Positions 1 to 7,652 of a stretch of DNA of 33,014 nt are shown here, piece by piece (the first letter of the stretch is position 1; each line of letters opens with the position of its first letter). The stretch covers positions 1-33,014 of the forward strand of contig CANRNM010000008.1 in NCBI GenBank assembly GCA_947631975.1. Reading direction: 5' to 3'. A program made the position numbers and the translations under genes. This DNA is from an uncultured Clostridia bacterium (lineage in GTDB: Bacteria > Bacillota > Clostridia > Lachnospirales > CAG-274). The notes under the pieces are model-generated. The model worked only from the letters and a program-made list of their open reading frames with translations, did no database searches and was not told the origin of the DNA.

Positions 1-428
1 CCGTCAAAATTGCTGATATAGTTGTCGTACTCGCCGAAATAAGGCGCAATTACCATTACCTCGTCGCCCGGATTTATGATAGCCTTCAATGTAACATTGA
101 TACCGCCCGCAGCGCCGACCGTCATAATTATATTAGATGAGTCAAGATGCGTGCCGAAGCTCTTGTTTGTATAGTCGGCAACAGCCTGTCTTACATCCTC
201 GAAGCCCGCGTTGTTGGGATAGCCGTGAAGCTCCATTTCGGGCTCGTTCTCGGCAAGGTCAACTATTGCCTCTCTCACGCATGCGGGCGGAACAATAGAA
301 GGATTGCCAAGAGAAAAATCGTATATATTGTCTTTGCCGTACTTGGCAGCCATTATTTTGCCCTCCTCAAACATGGCTCTTATAGCGGAGCCGTTCTTGA
401 CGAGCACTTTCATTTTTTCGGAAATCAT
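1..428 (-). CDS. Pyridoxal-phosphate aminotransferase, class I/II (N-terminal part, runs off left edge)
   Basis: This is the 5' part of a minus-strand gene that continues beyond base 1; about 142 codons are visible. The translation starts MISEKMKVLVKNGSAIRAMF and contains DFSLGNPSIVPP, YPNNAGFEDVRQAV, TVGAAGGINVTLKAIINPGD and APYFGEYDNY. These match the N-terminal arm and the start of the large PLP-binding domain of fold-type I aspartate/aromatic aminotransferases. The Schiff-base lysine lies outside the window, so the substrate cannot be assigned. The ATG at 428 is supported by AGGAGG at 437-442, 8 nt upstream, and by a dedicated promoter at 459-487. Family assignment is firm; specificity (aspartate or another amino acid) is unknown. 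Confidence 0.9.
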   Translation of the reverse strand, partial: MISEKMKVLVKNGSAIRAMFEEGKIMAAKYGKDNIYDFSLGNPSIVPPACVREAIVDLAENEPEMELHGYPNNAGFEDVRQAVADYTNKSFGTHLDSSNIIMTVGAAGGINVTLKAIINPGDEVMVIAPYFGEYDNYISNFD

Positions 429-458
429 TGATATACCCTCCTGTCGTTTTTTATATAT

Positions 459-487
459 ATGATACACCCTAAAGGCAATTTTTTCAA
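459..487 (-). promoter_or_regulatory. Sigma-A-type promoter of the aminotransferase gene
   Basis: Reading the minus strand, TTGAAA (487-482) is followed after exactly 17 bp by TATCAT (464-459). Transcription would start near 452, giving a leader of about 24 nt that carries the AGGAGG site. The promoter lies downstream of the hairpin at 517-554, so the aminotransferase is expressed independently of any transcript ending there. Confidence 0.7.
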
Positions 488-509
488 TAGTTTTATTCAA
501 AATAAATAC

Positions 510-955
510 AAAGAAAAAGCTTGTTATCCGTTATTATAATCAGATAACAAGCTTATCTTATTGAATCATCAAAAATCATTTTTTTATTTCTCTTTTCTTT
601 TTAAATTATTTTTGTAATATTCTGTTTTAAATAGTGATTTGTAAATATCAAGTGTCAAAATCTATTGGCGGTTATGTTTTTTTACCGTTTATTTTACATC
701 TTCAAAACCTACAAATCTTTTGAATGTAACATCTATGTAAACAAGTCCTTGCCGTTATAATTGTTTGCTGTATCGGTTTTATGCTTATTTTTTTCTACAC
801 ATTTATTTTTCTTAAGGTTTTTATTTTATATGCTTTATTATTTTTTAAATACTTTTGTAAATGCTACAGCTTTTAAATTATAAGGCGAAATTTAAGTTTT
901 TGTTGGAATCGTCCCCTTTCATTTTTATTGAGTTATAACTTTTAAGTTATCTCTT
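510..955 (-). ncRNA. Candidate small RNA (about 445 nt) in an ORF-free intergenic region
   Basis: This gap of more than 300 bp has no convincing ORF on either strand. It does hold a strong minus-strand promoter (962-990), a predicted start near 955, a hairpin at the very 5' end of the transcript (GAG plus ATAACTT at 930-941, pairing with 944-953), and a terminator-like hairpin at 511-554. Only tiny ORFs without good ribosome binding sites occur (the longest ATG-started ones I found have 7-14 codons). I see none of the conserved motifs of RNase P RNA, tmRNA, SRP RNA or 6S RNA. It could also be a decayed gene or simply the 3' end of an unrecognised leader. Confidence 0.35.
511..554 (-). terminator. 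Rho-independent-like terminator (12-bp perfect stem)
   Basis: Arms 517-528 and 543-554 are perfect 12-bp inverted repeats (AAGCTTGTTATC type) with a 14-nt loop. On the minus strand the stem is followed by a T-rich run (TTTCTTT), so it would stop leftward transcription. The stem is AT-rich, hence weaker than a typical terminator. It ends the transcript expected from the promoter at 962-990. Confidence 0.6.
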
Positions 956-961
956 GTATAT

Positions 962-990
962 ATAATAACCTATATCACAATTTTTGTCAA
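962..990 (-). promoter_or_regulatory. Strong sigma-A-type promoter in the pnp/aminotransferase gap
   Basis: On the minus strand, a perfect TTGACA (990-985), a 17-bp spacer and TATTAT (967-962) make one of the best promoters in the window. It starts just downstream of the pnp terminator and points into about 450 nt without a gene. Confidence 0.7.
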
Positions 991-1020
991 GGGGTTTTTA
1001 TAAAAAAATTTATTTTTTTA

Positions 1021-1055
1021 TAAAAAATTTCTCCCCTCATATCAGAGAGGAGAAA
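1021..1055 (-). terminator. Intrinsic terminator of the rpsO-pnp unit
   Basis: Arms 1028-1038 and 1045-1055 pair (CTCCTCTC with GAGGGGAG, one G-U) around a 6-nt loop and are followed on the minus strand by a T-run (1027-1022). It lies about 10 nt after the pnp stop codon. Confidence 0.85.
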
Positions 1056-1064
1056 AATTAAGTA

Positions 1065-3209
1065 TTATTCGTCCTTCTTAGGCGCTTCTTTTCTTTCGGG
1101 TCTTGGCAGACAAGCCTTTCTTGAAAGATTTATCCTGCCCTGCTGGTCTATCTCGGTAACCTTTACATCTATTACGTCGCCTACCTTTACAACATCCTCG
1201 ACCTTATTCACTCTCTCGTGAGCAAGCTTTGAAATGTGTACAAGACCTTCCTTTTCGGGAGCTATCTCGACAAAGGCGCCGAATGTCATTATTCTTGTAA
1301 CCGTACCGGTGTAAACCTGACCTACCTCGGGATCCATAGCTATTATCTTTATCATGTCTATGGCTTTCTTTATAGCCTCGGCATCCGGAGAGGCAACAAA
1401 TATTCTGCCGTCCTCCTCGATATCTATGGTCTCAACGCCCGATTCTTCCTTTATCTTGTTTACTACCTTGCCCTTTGAGCCGATGACCTCGCCTATCTTC
1501 TCGGGGTCGATCTGTATGAAGTCGATCTTAGGAGCATACTTTGAAAGCTCTTTTCTGGGCTCGGGTATAGCCTTGAGCATTACCTCGTCAAGTATATAAT
1601 TTCTTGCCTTATGAGTCCTCTCTATGGCGCCCTTTATTATGGCGGGAGTAAGACCCTGTATCTTCATATCCATCTGTATGGCTGTGATACCCTCGTGAGT
1701 ACCCGCAACCTTGAAGTCCATATCGCCGAAGAAATCTTCAATACCCTGTATATCGGTGAGAAGAATGAAGTCGTCGTCAGTCTCGCCCGTAACAAGACCG
1801 CAGGAGATACCTGCAACGGGTCTCTTTATGGGCACGCCCGCAGCCATAAGCGAAAGAGTGGAACCGCAAACACTGCCCTGTGATGTGGAGCCGTTTGAAC
1901 TGAGTACTTCCGACACAAGTCTTATGGCGTAGGGGAATTCCTCCTCGCTTGGTATGACGGGAAGAAGCGCTCTTTCAGCCAAAGCGCCGTGGCCTATCTC
2001 TCTCCTGCCGGGGCTTCTGGAGGGCTTTGCCTCGCCAACGGAAAATCCGGGGAAGTTATAGTGATGTATATATCTCTTGCTGGTCTCTGAATCGTCAAGT
2101 CCGTCAAGCTTCTGCACATCGGACATAGCGCCGAGAGTGGTAACCGTGAGCACCTGCGTCTGACCTCTCTTGAAAAGTCCGGAGCCGTGTGTTCTGGGGA
2201 GAACGTCCACCTCTGCGGAAAGAGGTCTTATTTCCTCAAGGGCTCTGCCGTCGGGTCTCTTGTGCTCTCTTAATATCATTCTTCTTACGGTTTCTTTCTC
2301 GTACTTATATATAGCCTCGCCCACGGCAGCGGCAAATTCTTCCTCGTCGCCTTCTCCGAAGCGCTCAAAGAGCTTTTCGCATACCTCCGCCTCTATCTCG
2401 GCTATTTTTTCGTCTCTCACCTGCTTCATATCGGTGAAAACGGCGTCCTCCATTCTGGAGTCGCCAATGAGCTCCTTTATAGCCTCGTAAAAATCATGGT
2501 CTACGATATGCTCCTCATAGCTGTGCTTGGGTCTGCCGCACTCTGCTACTATGCCGTCTATGAACTTGCATATCTCTATATTCTGCTCATGACCGAACAT
2601 GATGGCGTTGAACATTTCATCATCGGTCACTTCCTCTGCGCCCGCTTCTATCATCATTACCTTTTCCTTTGTGGAAGCAACGGTGAGGTTCATTCTGCTC
2701 TTGGCTCTCTGCTCCGCAGTGGGGTTTATGACATACTCGCCGTCTACCATACCTACCGATACGGAGCCCGTGGGACCGTAGAAGGGTATGTCCGAAATCG
2801 AAAGCGCTATGGACGAGCCTATCATGGCGCATATCTCGGGAGCGCAGTCCTGGTCAACTGACATAACAAGAGCGTTTATTGACACATCGTTTCTGTAGTC
2901 CTTGGGGAACAGAGGTCTTATAGGTCTGTCTATAACTCTTGCGGTAAGTATGGCATGCTCCGAGGGTCTGCCCTCGCGCCTTGTAAAGCCTCCGGGTATC
3001 TTGCCTACCGAATACATCTTCTCCTCATAGTCGATCGAAAGAGGGAAGAAGTCAATGCCTGCTCTGGGCTTCTCGGAAGCCGTGGCTGTAACAAGCACGA
3101 CAGTGTCGCCGTATCTTACGATACATTCGCCGTTGGCAAGCTCGGCAACTTTGCCTATCTCAACGGAAAGCTCTCTGCCTGCCAGATCCATTTTGTAAAT
3201 CTTGCTCAT
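1065..3209 (-). CDS. pnp: Polyribonucleotide nucleotidyltransferase (PNPase)
   Basis: PNPase degrades RNA 3'-to-5' by phosphorolysis and works as a cytoplasmic trimer in mRNA turnover. The 714-aa length is normal. The order is first RNase PH core (about 10-145, with the FTRREGRPSE RNA-contact segment at 75-84), helical linker, second RNase PH core containing the LTDIQG and GDMDFK catalytic segments, KH domain (about 555-620, GSKG loop at 577-580), and S1 domain (about 630-697). A short charged tail follows. The start at 3209 has AGGAGG about 9 nt upstream. It follows rpsO with its own leader, which folds into a long hairpin (3241-3320), suggesting post-transcriptional autocontrol as known for pnp in Escherichia coli; that link is inferred here. 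An intrinsic terminator follows the gene. Confidence 0.98.
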   Translation of the reverse strand: MSKIYKMDLAGRELSVEIGKVAELANGECIVRYGDTVVLVTATASEKPRAGIDFFPLSIDYEEKMYSVGKIPGGFTRREGRPSEHAILTARVIDRPIRPLFPKDYRNDVSINALVMSVDQDCAPEICAMIGSSIALSISDIPFYGPTGSVSVGMVDGEYVINPTAEQRAKSRMNLTVASTKEKVMMIEAGAEEVTDDEMFNAIMFGHEQNIEICKFIDGIVAECGRPKHSYEEHIVDHDFYEAIKELIGDSRMEDAVFTDMKQVRDEKIAEIEAEVCEKLFERFGEGDEEEFAAAVGEAIYKYEKETVRRMILREHKRPDGRALEEIRPLSAEVDVLPRTHGSGLFKRGQTQVLTVTTLGAMSDVQKLDGLDDSETSKRYIHHYNFPGFSVGEAKPSRSPGRREIGHGALAERALLPVIPSEEEFPYAIRLVSEVLSSNGSTSQGSVCGSTLSLMAAGVPIKRPVAGISCGLVTGETDDDFILLTDIQGIEDFFGDMDFKVAGTHEGITAIQMDMKIQGLTPAIIKGAIERTHKARNYILDEVMLKAIPEPRKELSKYAPKIDFIQIDPEKIGEVIGSKGKVVNKIKEESGVETIDIEEDGRIFVASPDAEAIKKAIDMIKIIAMDPEVGQVYTGTVTRIMTFGAFVEIAPEKEGLVHISKLAHERVNKVEDVVKVGDVIDVKVTEIDQQGRINLSRKACLPRPERKEAPKKDE

Positions 3210-3240
3210 AAATTTTTTCCTCCTTAATATATTTTATCAA

Positions 3241-3320
3241 GGTGAATGCAGGCAATTTTTAGCTTAAAAACATATTCATGGCTAAATACATTTTTAAACT
3301 AAAAATATTACCCGTTCACC
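3241..3320 (-). promoter_or_regulatory. Long hairpin in the pnp leader
   Basis: Nearly the whole 80-nt segment folds on itself. GGTGAA/TTCACC closes the base, followed by CGGGTAA with TTGCCTG (two wobbles), TTTTTAG with CTAAAAA, TTAAAAA with TTTTTAA and TGTATT with AATATG, leaving a small loop around TAGCCATG. No T-run follows on the minus strand, so it is not a terminator. It ends about 14 nt before the pnp Shine-Dalgarno sequence. A long duplex here is the kind of structure RNase III cleaves in enterobacterial pnp leaders. Confidence 0.7.
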
Positions 3321-3340
3321 CGAATAAACTCAAACAATGA

Positions 3341-3373
3341 TACAACAAAAAGCGCGGCTAAACGCCACGCTTT
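3341..3373 (-). terminator. Intrinsic terminator between rpsO and pnp
   Basis: Arms 3349-3358 and 3364-3373 (AAAGCGTGGC / GCCGCGCTTT on the minus strand, one G-U) enclose a 5-nt loop and are followed by TTG TTG-type T-rich sequence. It starts 9 nt after the rpsO stop. The T-tract is short, so partial read-through into pnp is likely; I found no clear separate pnp promoter. Confidence 0.7.
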
Positions 3374-3381
3374 GTCATAAA

Positions 3382-3636
3382 TTACTTTCTTAAGCCTAAT
3401 GAAGCAATAAGTTCACGATAAGCAACAACGTCCTTAGACTTGATATAGTTTAAAAGACCCTTTCTCTTACCAACCATCTTGAGAAGACCTCTCCTTGAAT
3501 GGTGATCCTTCTTGTGTTCCTTTAAGTGCTCTGTGAGGTGGTTGATCCTCTCTGTGAGCAGAGCGACCTGAACCTCGGGTGAACCCGTGTCGGCTTCATT
3601 TCTGCCGTACTTAGCAATGATAGCTTTCTTATCCAT
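3382..3636 (-). CDS. rpsO: 30S ribosomal protein S15
   Basis: S15 is a primary 16S rRNA-binding protein of the 30S platform. The 84-aa product carries the family hallmarks [32 protein letters not shown] and [12 protein letters not shown], and ends GLRK. It is four to five residues shorter than the usual 88-89 at the extreme N-terminus, before the conserved core. The ATG at 3636 has AGGAGG about 8 nt upstream. It sits upstream of pnp, the classical rpsO-pnp pairing, and has its own promoter (3727-3755) and a structured leader. Confidence 0.98.
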   Translation of the reverse strand: MDKKAIIAKYGRNEADTGSPEVQVALLTERINHLTEHLKEHKKDHHSRRGLLKMVGKRKGLLNYIKSKDVVAYRELIASLGLRK

Positions 3637-3672
3637 TTTGTTTTCCTCCTTTTATAATAGCTCCTTATGCTA

Positions 3673-3698
3673 AGAGACGGTCGGAGTGTCCGTTCTCT
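3673..3698 (-). promoter_or_regulatory. Stem-loop in the rpsO leader, possible S15 autoregulatory element
   Basis: On the minus strand AGAGA-ACGG pairs with CCGT-CTCT around a GC-rich loop, about 37 nt before the rpsO start. There is no T-run, so it is not a terminator. S15 represses its own translation by binding structured leaders in several bacteria; whether this structure matches a known S15 leader class cannot be decided by eye. Confidence 0.4.
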
Positions 3699-3726
3699 GA
3701 ACATAGGATAAATACATACAAATGAT

Positions 3727-3755
3727 ATGATAACACAAAGCGGTATAAAATGCAA
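3727..3755 (-). promoter_or_regulatory. Promoter of rpsO
   Basis: TTGCAT (3755-3750), 17-bp spacer, TATCAT (3732-3727) on the minus strand; predicted start near 3720 and a leader of about 84 nt. The same TTGCATTTTAT block occurs in the rimP promoter. Confidence 0.7.
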
Positions 3756-3773
3756 GTATTTTTTGGTATAATT

Positions 3774-4844
3774 TTAATTTTTTTTGCTTTTTTTTATGCC
3801 CGCAAATATATATGAAATATATTTTATACGGCTCATAACGCCTATTATGACGACCGAAGAAACGGATGTTATGACAAAGCAAAGAGCTATCTGCATGAGG
3901 CTGTGATTTTTAAGCCCCCATCTGTTGAGCACATCTATTATGCAGTTGTGCGAAAGATAAACTCCGTATGAAACAGCCGAGAGCGCCGAAACAAGCCTTG
4001 AAAGTCCGTTATTTTTAATATGCGCTTCTTTAAGGAGCATAAATGCGCAGAATGAAAGTATCACTATGAATATGCTCCTGTAGGACTTGAAGGTCTCTGT
4101 GTAGAAATCGTTGAAACGGCTTATATATTCCGTGCCCGCGCATATGAATACCGCCGTAGAAGCAATTATTATGACAAGCAGTACGGGGCTTAGCTTTATT
4201 TTGCTTTTCATGATATAGCTTCCCAGCATAAAATAGCCGAGATAGCCGCTTATAAAGCCTATGTTGTTTATAAAGCTCACGCCTGCGAGCGCCTTATGGC
4301 TTTCCTCTCTCAAAACGCCGCCGAGAGTTAAAGAAAGCATCTGCAAAAGCCAGAGAAGGAGTATGTAGAGTATGGTTTTTTCCTCCGCATTGTCCATAAA
4401 AAGCTTGAGCGCGGGCGAAATGAGATACATGGGTATAAGATAATACATAAACCACATATGCACGGCAGAGGGCTTATTCAAAAAATGTATGAGTCTGCCG
4501 CAGATATTCCCCAAGGACACGCCCGTTTCGCTGTCGGTGTATAGGTTTACGGCAATGGCTATGGCAGACCACGCAAAAAGCGGAACAATGAGCCTTAAAA
4601 CACGTTTCTTGAGCGTATAGGATACGCTTAATGTGTTTTTGCTGCCAAGTATGAGTGCGCCCGATATCATAAAGAACAGCGGAACACCGCTGCCCGCAAG
4701 CGCAGTAAGCGCGTTGACGATATGCCAGCCGGGAGTGTACATATTGACCCTGAGCCTGTTTGAAGCGCAGTGCAGGAATATGACGCAGAACATTGAAATA
4801 ACCCTTATTATGTCTATACTCTGTATTTTTTCATCTGTTTTCAC
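3774..4844 (-). CDS. Membrane acyltransferase, acyltransferase family 3 (O-acetyltransferase-like)
   Basis: A polytopic inner-membrane protein with about ten hydrophobic segments. The first carries SIDIIRVISMFCVIFLHC, where the conserved basic residue and His of acyltransferase-3 (PF01757) enzymes are found; the next contains GVPLFFMISGALIL. Such proteins transfer acetyl or other acyl groups to surface glycans or lipids; the substrate is unknown. I chose the GTG at 4844, 11 nt after the ribF stop, with GAGGGA 7 nt upstream, giving 356 aa and a family-like N-terminus. An ATG at 4904 would extend it by 20 residues and overlap ribF by 49 nt; it has only a weak AAGGA site. It is an odd member of a ribF-rpsO-pnp neighbourhood and has no obvious terminator before the rpsO promoter. 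Confidence 0.85.
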   Translation of the reverse strand: MKTDEKIQSIDIIRVISMFCVIFLHCASNRLRVNMYTPGWHIVNALTALAGSGVPLFFMISGALILGSKNTLSVSYTLKKRVLRLIVPLFAWSAIAIAVNLYTDSETGVSLGNICGRLIHFLNKPSAVHMWFMYYLIPMYLISPALKLFMDNAEEKTILYILLLWLLQMLSLTLGGVLREESHKALAGVSFINNIGFISGYLGYFMLGSYIMKSKIKLSPVLLVIIIASTAVFICAGTEYISRFNDFYTETFKSYRSIFIVILSFCAFMLLKEAHIKNNGLSRLVSALSAVSYGVYLSHNCIIDVLNRWGLKNHSLMQIALCFVITSVSSVVIIGVMSRIKYISYIFAGIKKSKKN

Positions 4845-4855
4845 GCTTGAGTCCC

Positions 4856-5800
4856 TCACAGTCTGTATTTGCTCAGATAGCCTTGCGCCGCATAGCTCAG
4901 ACATTCGTTCTTGTCCTTTTCAAGCTGAGCCGCAAGCTCCCGAGGGCTGCCGAACTTCTTTTCATTCCTTATCCTCTTATAAAAGCCGACAACGGCGGTT
5001 TCGCCGTATATCTCGCTGTCGAAGTTGAAAATATTGGTCTCTATCTTTTTTGCCTCGCCGTTGAATGTGGGATTAACGCCTATGTTTGACATACTGTCGT
5101 AAAGCCTGCCGTCTATGAGCGTTCTTGAAAAATAAACGCCGTCGGGCGGGAGAAGCTTTTTGACGGGCGGGGTCATATTGATAGTGGGAAAATGCAGTAC
5201 ATTCTTTCCCCTGCTCTCTCCGTGCTGTACCTCGCCTATGACAAAATACGGCTTATTCAGAAGCCTTGCCGCATACTCCATATCTCCCTCGGCAATGAGC
5301 CCTCTTATCCCGGTGCTGCTCACCCGCACATCGTCTATCTTTACGCGGGGTATGCCTATCACCTTTACACCTCTTTCGGCTCCAAGCTCCTTGAGAGTGT
5401 CTATGTTGCCCTTTCTGTCCTTGCCGAAGCAATAATTCTCGCCCACAACAAGCACAAGGCAGTTGGTCTTGGCGACAAGAAGGTCCATAAATTTATAGGG
5501 CTCCATAGCTGCAAAAGCCGCATCAAAGGGATAGCGCACAAGTATGTCCACACCCAAGCTTTCGAGTATATGTTTCTTTTCGTCCGCAGAAAACATGGTC
5601 TTAAATTCTCCCTGCCTGCCGAAGAATGCGACGGGATGGGGAGAAAAAGAAAACACAATGCTCCTGAGCCTGAATCTGTCGGAATAATCCAAGACCGTGC
5701 GTATGAGCTCCTGATGTCCCAGATGGATGCCGTCAAAATTGCCCAGCGTTACCGCCGAAGGCTCTGTAATTTTAAATTCAGCTGTATCTATGACCTTCAT
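4856..5800 (-). CDS. ribF: Bifunctional riboflavin kinase / FAD synthetase
   Basis: Makes FMN from riboflavin and ATP, then FAD from FMN and ATP, in the cytoplasm. The 314-aa length is typical. The N-terminal FAD synthetase domain has the nucleotidyltransferase motif GNFDGIHLGHQ (20-30) and VSSTGIRGLIAEGD. The C-terminal flavokinase domain has GKNVLHFPTINM, PPDGVYFSRT, SNIGVNPTF and ETNIFNFDSEIYGE. AAGGTGA precedes the ATG at 5800. It starts 9 nt after the truB stop and is clearly co-transcribed with truB, as in many Bacillota. Confidence 0.97.
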   Translation of the reverse strand: MKVIDTAEFKITEPSAVTLGNFDGIHLGHQELIRTVLDYSDRFRLRSIVFSFSPHPVAFFGRQGEFKTMFSADEKKHILESLGVDILVRYPFDAAFAAMEPYKFMDLLVAKTNCLVLVVGENYCFGKDRKGNIDTLKELGAERGVKVIGIPRVKIDDVRVSSTGIRGLIAEGDMEYAARLLNKPYFVIGEVQHGESRGKNVLHFPTINMTPPVKKLLPPDGVYFSRTLIDGRLYDSMSNIGVNPTFNGEAKKIETNIFNFDSEIYGETAVVGFYKRIRNEKKFGSPRELAAQLEKDKNECLSYAAQGYLSKYRL

Positions 5801-5809
5801 AAAATCACC

Positions 5810-6700
5810 TTAAATCAACATTGTAACGGGCTTTATAAAGCCCTCCGTTACTTCGTATATGCCTATTATGCCTCCGGCATAATACGCCGTAACCTTATCC
5901 CCTATTTTCAAACCTTTTTCCTCTATATAGGACAGACTTATTTTGTTGCCGTTTTCGGCATATTTTGATGCCATAGGGCTTATATGGACGCATTTGTAGT
6001 CCTTAAGCACCCTTTCGGGCGGGATGAGTATTTCATCGAGCCTGTTTTCCGACAACAGCTTCTTGAAGTCGTCAAGCCTTACGCTGTCCTCTATTATAAA
6101 GCTGCCGCTTCTTGTCCTTGTAAGAGCCGACATACAGCCGCCGCAGCCCAGCTTTTCGCCTATATCCCTGCAAAGCGACCTTATATATGTACCCTTTGAG
6201 CAGAGCACATAAAATTCAAATCTGTTATTTCCAAGAGGTTTTATATCTCTTATATTGTATATGGTTATATCTCTCGCCCTGCGCTCCGCCTGTTTGCCCT
6301 CGCGGGCAAGCTCATACAATTTTTTGCCGTTTATCTTTATGGCGGAATACATGGGCGGTATCTGACTGTATTCGCCCATGAACGAGAGTATGGCTGAAAT
6401 TATTTCTTCATCTGCGAAATTTACGCTTTTTTCATAAAGCACGCTGCCCGTTATATCCTCCGTATCGGTGGATATGCCGAGCGTGAGCTCCGCCTTATAT
6501 TCCTTTATATCAGCCGATATATAGTCCGCAAGCTTAGTGGCTTTTCCCACGCAAATGGGGAGAACGCCCTCGGCATATGGGTCGAGTGTTCCGGTATGCC
6601 CCGTCTTTATCCTGCCCAGAGCCTTGCGCACAATATTCACTACATCGTGAGAGGTATAGCCTCTTTCCTTGTATATATTTATTACGCCTATAATATCCAT
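5810..6700 (-). CDS. truB: tRNA pseudouridine-55 synthase
   Basis: Converts U55 of the tRNA T-loop to pseudouridine. The catalytic motif HTGTLDPYAEGVLP has its Asp at residue 40. KGTYIRSLCRDIGEKLG and GGCMSALTRTRSG further down belong to the RNA-binding core, and a PUA-like C-terminal segment ends the 296-aa protein. The ATG at 6700 follows the nrnA stop by a single nucleotide and has no good Shine-Dalgarno sequence, so translation is probably coupled to nrnA. Confidence 0.97.
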   Translation of the reverse strand: MDIIGVINIYKERGYTSHDVVNIVRKALGRIKTGHTGTLDPYAEGVLPICVGKATKLADYISADIKEYKAELTLGISTDTEDITGSVLYEKSVNFADEEIISAILSFMGEYSQIPPMYSAIKINGKKLYELAREGKQAERRARDITIYNIRDIKPLGNNRFEFYVLCSKGTYIRSLCRDIGEKLGCGGCMSALTRTRSGSFIIEDSVRLDDFKKLLSENRLDEILIPPERVLKDYKCVHISPMASKYAENGNKISLSYIEEKGLKIGDKVTAYYAGGIIGIYEVTEGFIKPVTMLI

Positions 6701-6701
6701 T

Positions 6702-7640
6702 TTACATCAATTTTTTAAGCTCGGACACCGCATTTTCAAGCACAATATTCAGGTCTCCCTCTACGCCTGCGCCTGCCGCAAGCTTATGTCCGCCGCCTCC
6801 CAGCGACTTGGCAAGCTCGCCCACATTTACGCTCTTTGAACGGAAACTAAGCTTTACAATATCTCCTCTTTCGCAGGCAAAGACGGCTGCCCTTGCTCCC
6901 TCTGTATTTATGAGATAGCTCACTATCGCGTCCAGCTCCTTGGCGCTTACGCCACATTCCTTCATATCCTCCGCGGATATCGCAGTGTACGCTATGCCGT
7001 CTTGCAGCTGCATTTTTTCAATGGCGCGGGCAAGTATTCTAGCCTCGCCAAGGCTGTGCTCATGCATAAGTCTGCTGTGAAGCTCGGGAGTGTCCGCTCC
7101 CAATGAGACCAGCTTTCCCGCTATCTCGTGAGTTCTCTCGGCTGTGGAATTGTGCATAAAACCGCCCGTATCGGTGAGTATTCCCGTGTAAAGCGCCTGC
7201 GCCATAGCCTTGTCGAGCTTTACAAAGGGACTTATAAGCTCGTATATTACCTCGCACGAGGACGAAGCGGAGGCATTCACTATATTGACATCGGCAAAGG
7301 CGGTATTGCTCATGTGGTGGTCTATATTGTAGGTATATTTCGCCCTGTCAAAGACCTGCTCCGCATCGCCCAGCCTGTCCTTGCTTCCGCAGTCGATAGA
7401 AAACATTATTTCGGGCTCGAGGGCGGAATAATCGCCCTTATACACATATTCCCTGCCCTTGAGCGTATTGAATCTTTCGGCATAGTCCCCAAGAAGTATG
7501 ACGGGAGTTTTGCCGAGGCTCGCCATGGCAAGAGCAAAGCCGAATGTGGAGCCTATGCAGTCGCCGTCGGGATTGACATGACCCGTGATATATATTGTCT
7601 TTATATTCTTTATATCCTCTGAAATCGTGTTTTCGTACAT
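6702..7640 (-). CDS. nrnA: DHH/DHHA1 phosphoesterase, NrnA-type oligoribonuclease / pAp phosphatase
   Basis: Degrades short RNA oligonucleotides (nanoRNA) and dephosphorylates 3'-phosphoadenosine 5'-phosphate in characterised Bacillus homologues. Metal-binding motifs are HVNPDGDCIGS (21-31), a lone Asp in SIDCGS (83), and NIDHHMSN with DHH at 107-109; YTGILTDTGGF follows. The DHHA1 substrate motif GGGGHKLAAGA is at about 281-291. The 312-aa length is normal. AGGAGG lies 7 nt before the ATG. Position between rbfA and truB is the standard Bacillota arrangement. Confidence 0.95.
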   Translation of the reverse strand: MYENTISEDIKNIKTIYITGHVNPDGDCIGSTFGFALAMASLGKTPVILLGDYAERFNTLKGREYVYKGDYSALEPEIMFSIDCGSKDRLGDAEQVFDRAKYTYNIDHHMSNTAFADVNIVNASASSSCEVIYELISPFVKLDKAMAQALYTGILTDTGGFMHNSTAERTHEIAGKLVSLGADTPELHSRLMHEHSLGEARILARAIEKMQLQDGIAYTAISAEDMKECGVSAKELDAIVSYLINTEGARAAVFACERGDIVKLSFRSKSVNVGELAKSLGGGGHKLAAGAGVEGDLNIVLENAVSELKKLM

Positions 7641-7652
7641 ACTGCCGCCTCC

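Noticed and set aside
429-1064. A known structural RNA (RNase P RNA, tmRNA, SRP RNA, 6S RNA) in the large gap
   Set aside because: None of the conserved sequence blocks of these RNAs could be found; the region is kept only as an unclassified candidate.
5192-5968. 258-aa plus-strand ORF opposite ribF/truB
   Set aside because: It spans two well-supported minus-strand genes in the reverse reading and has no motif.
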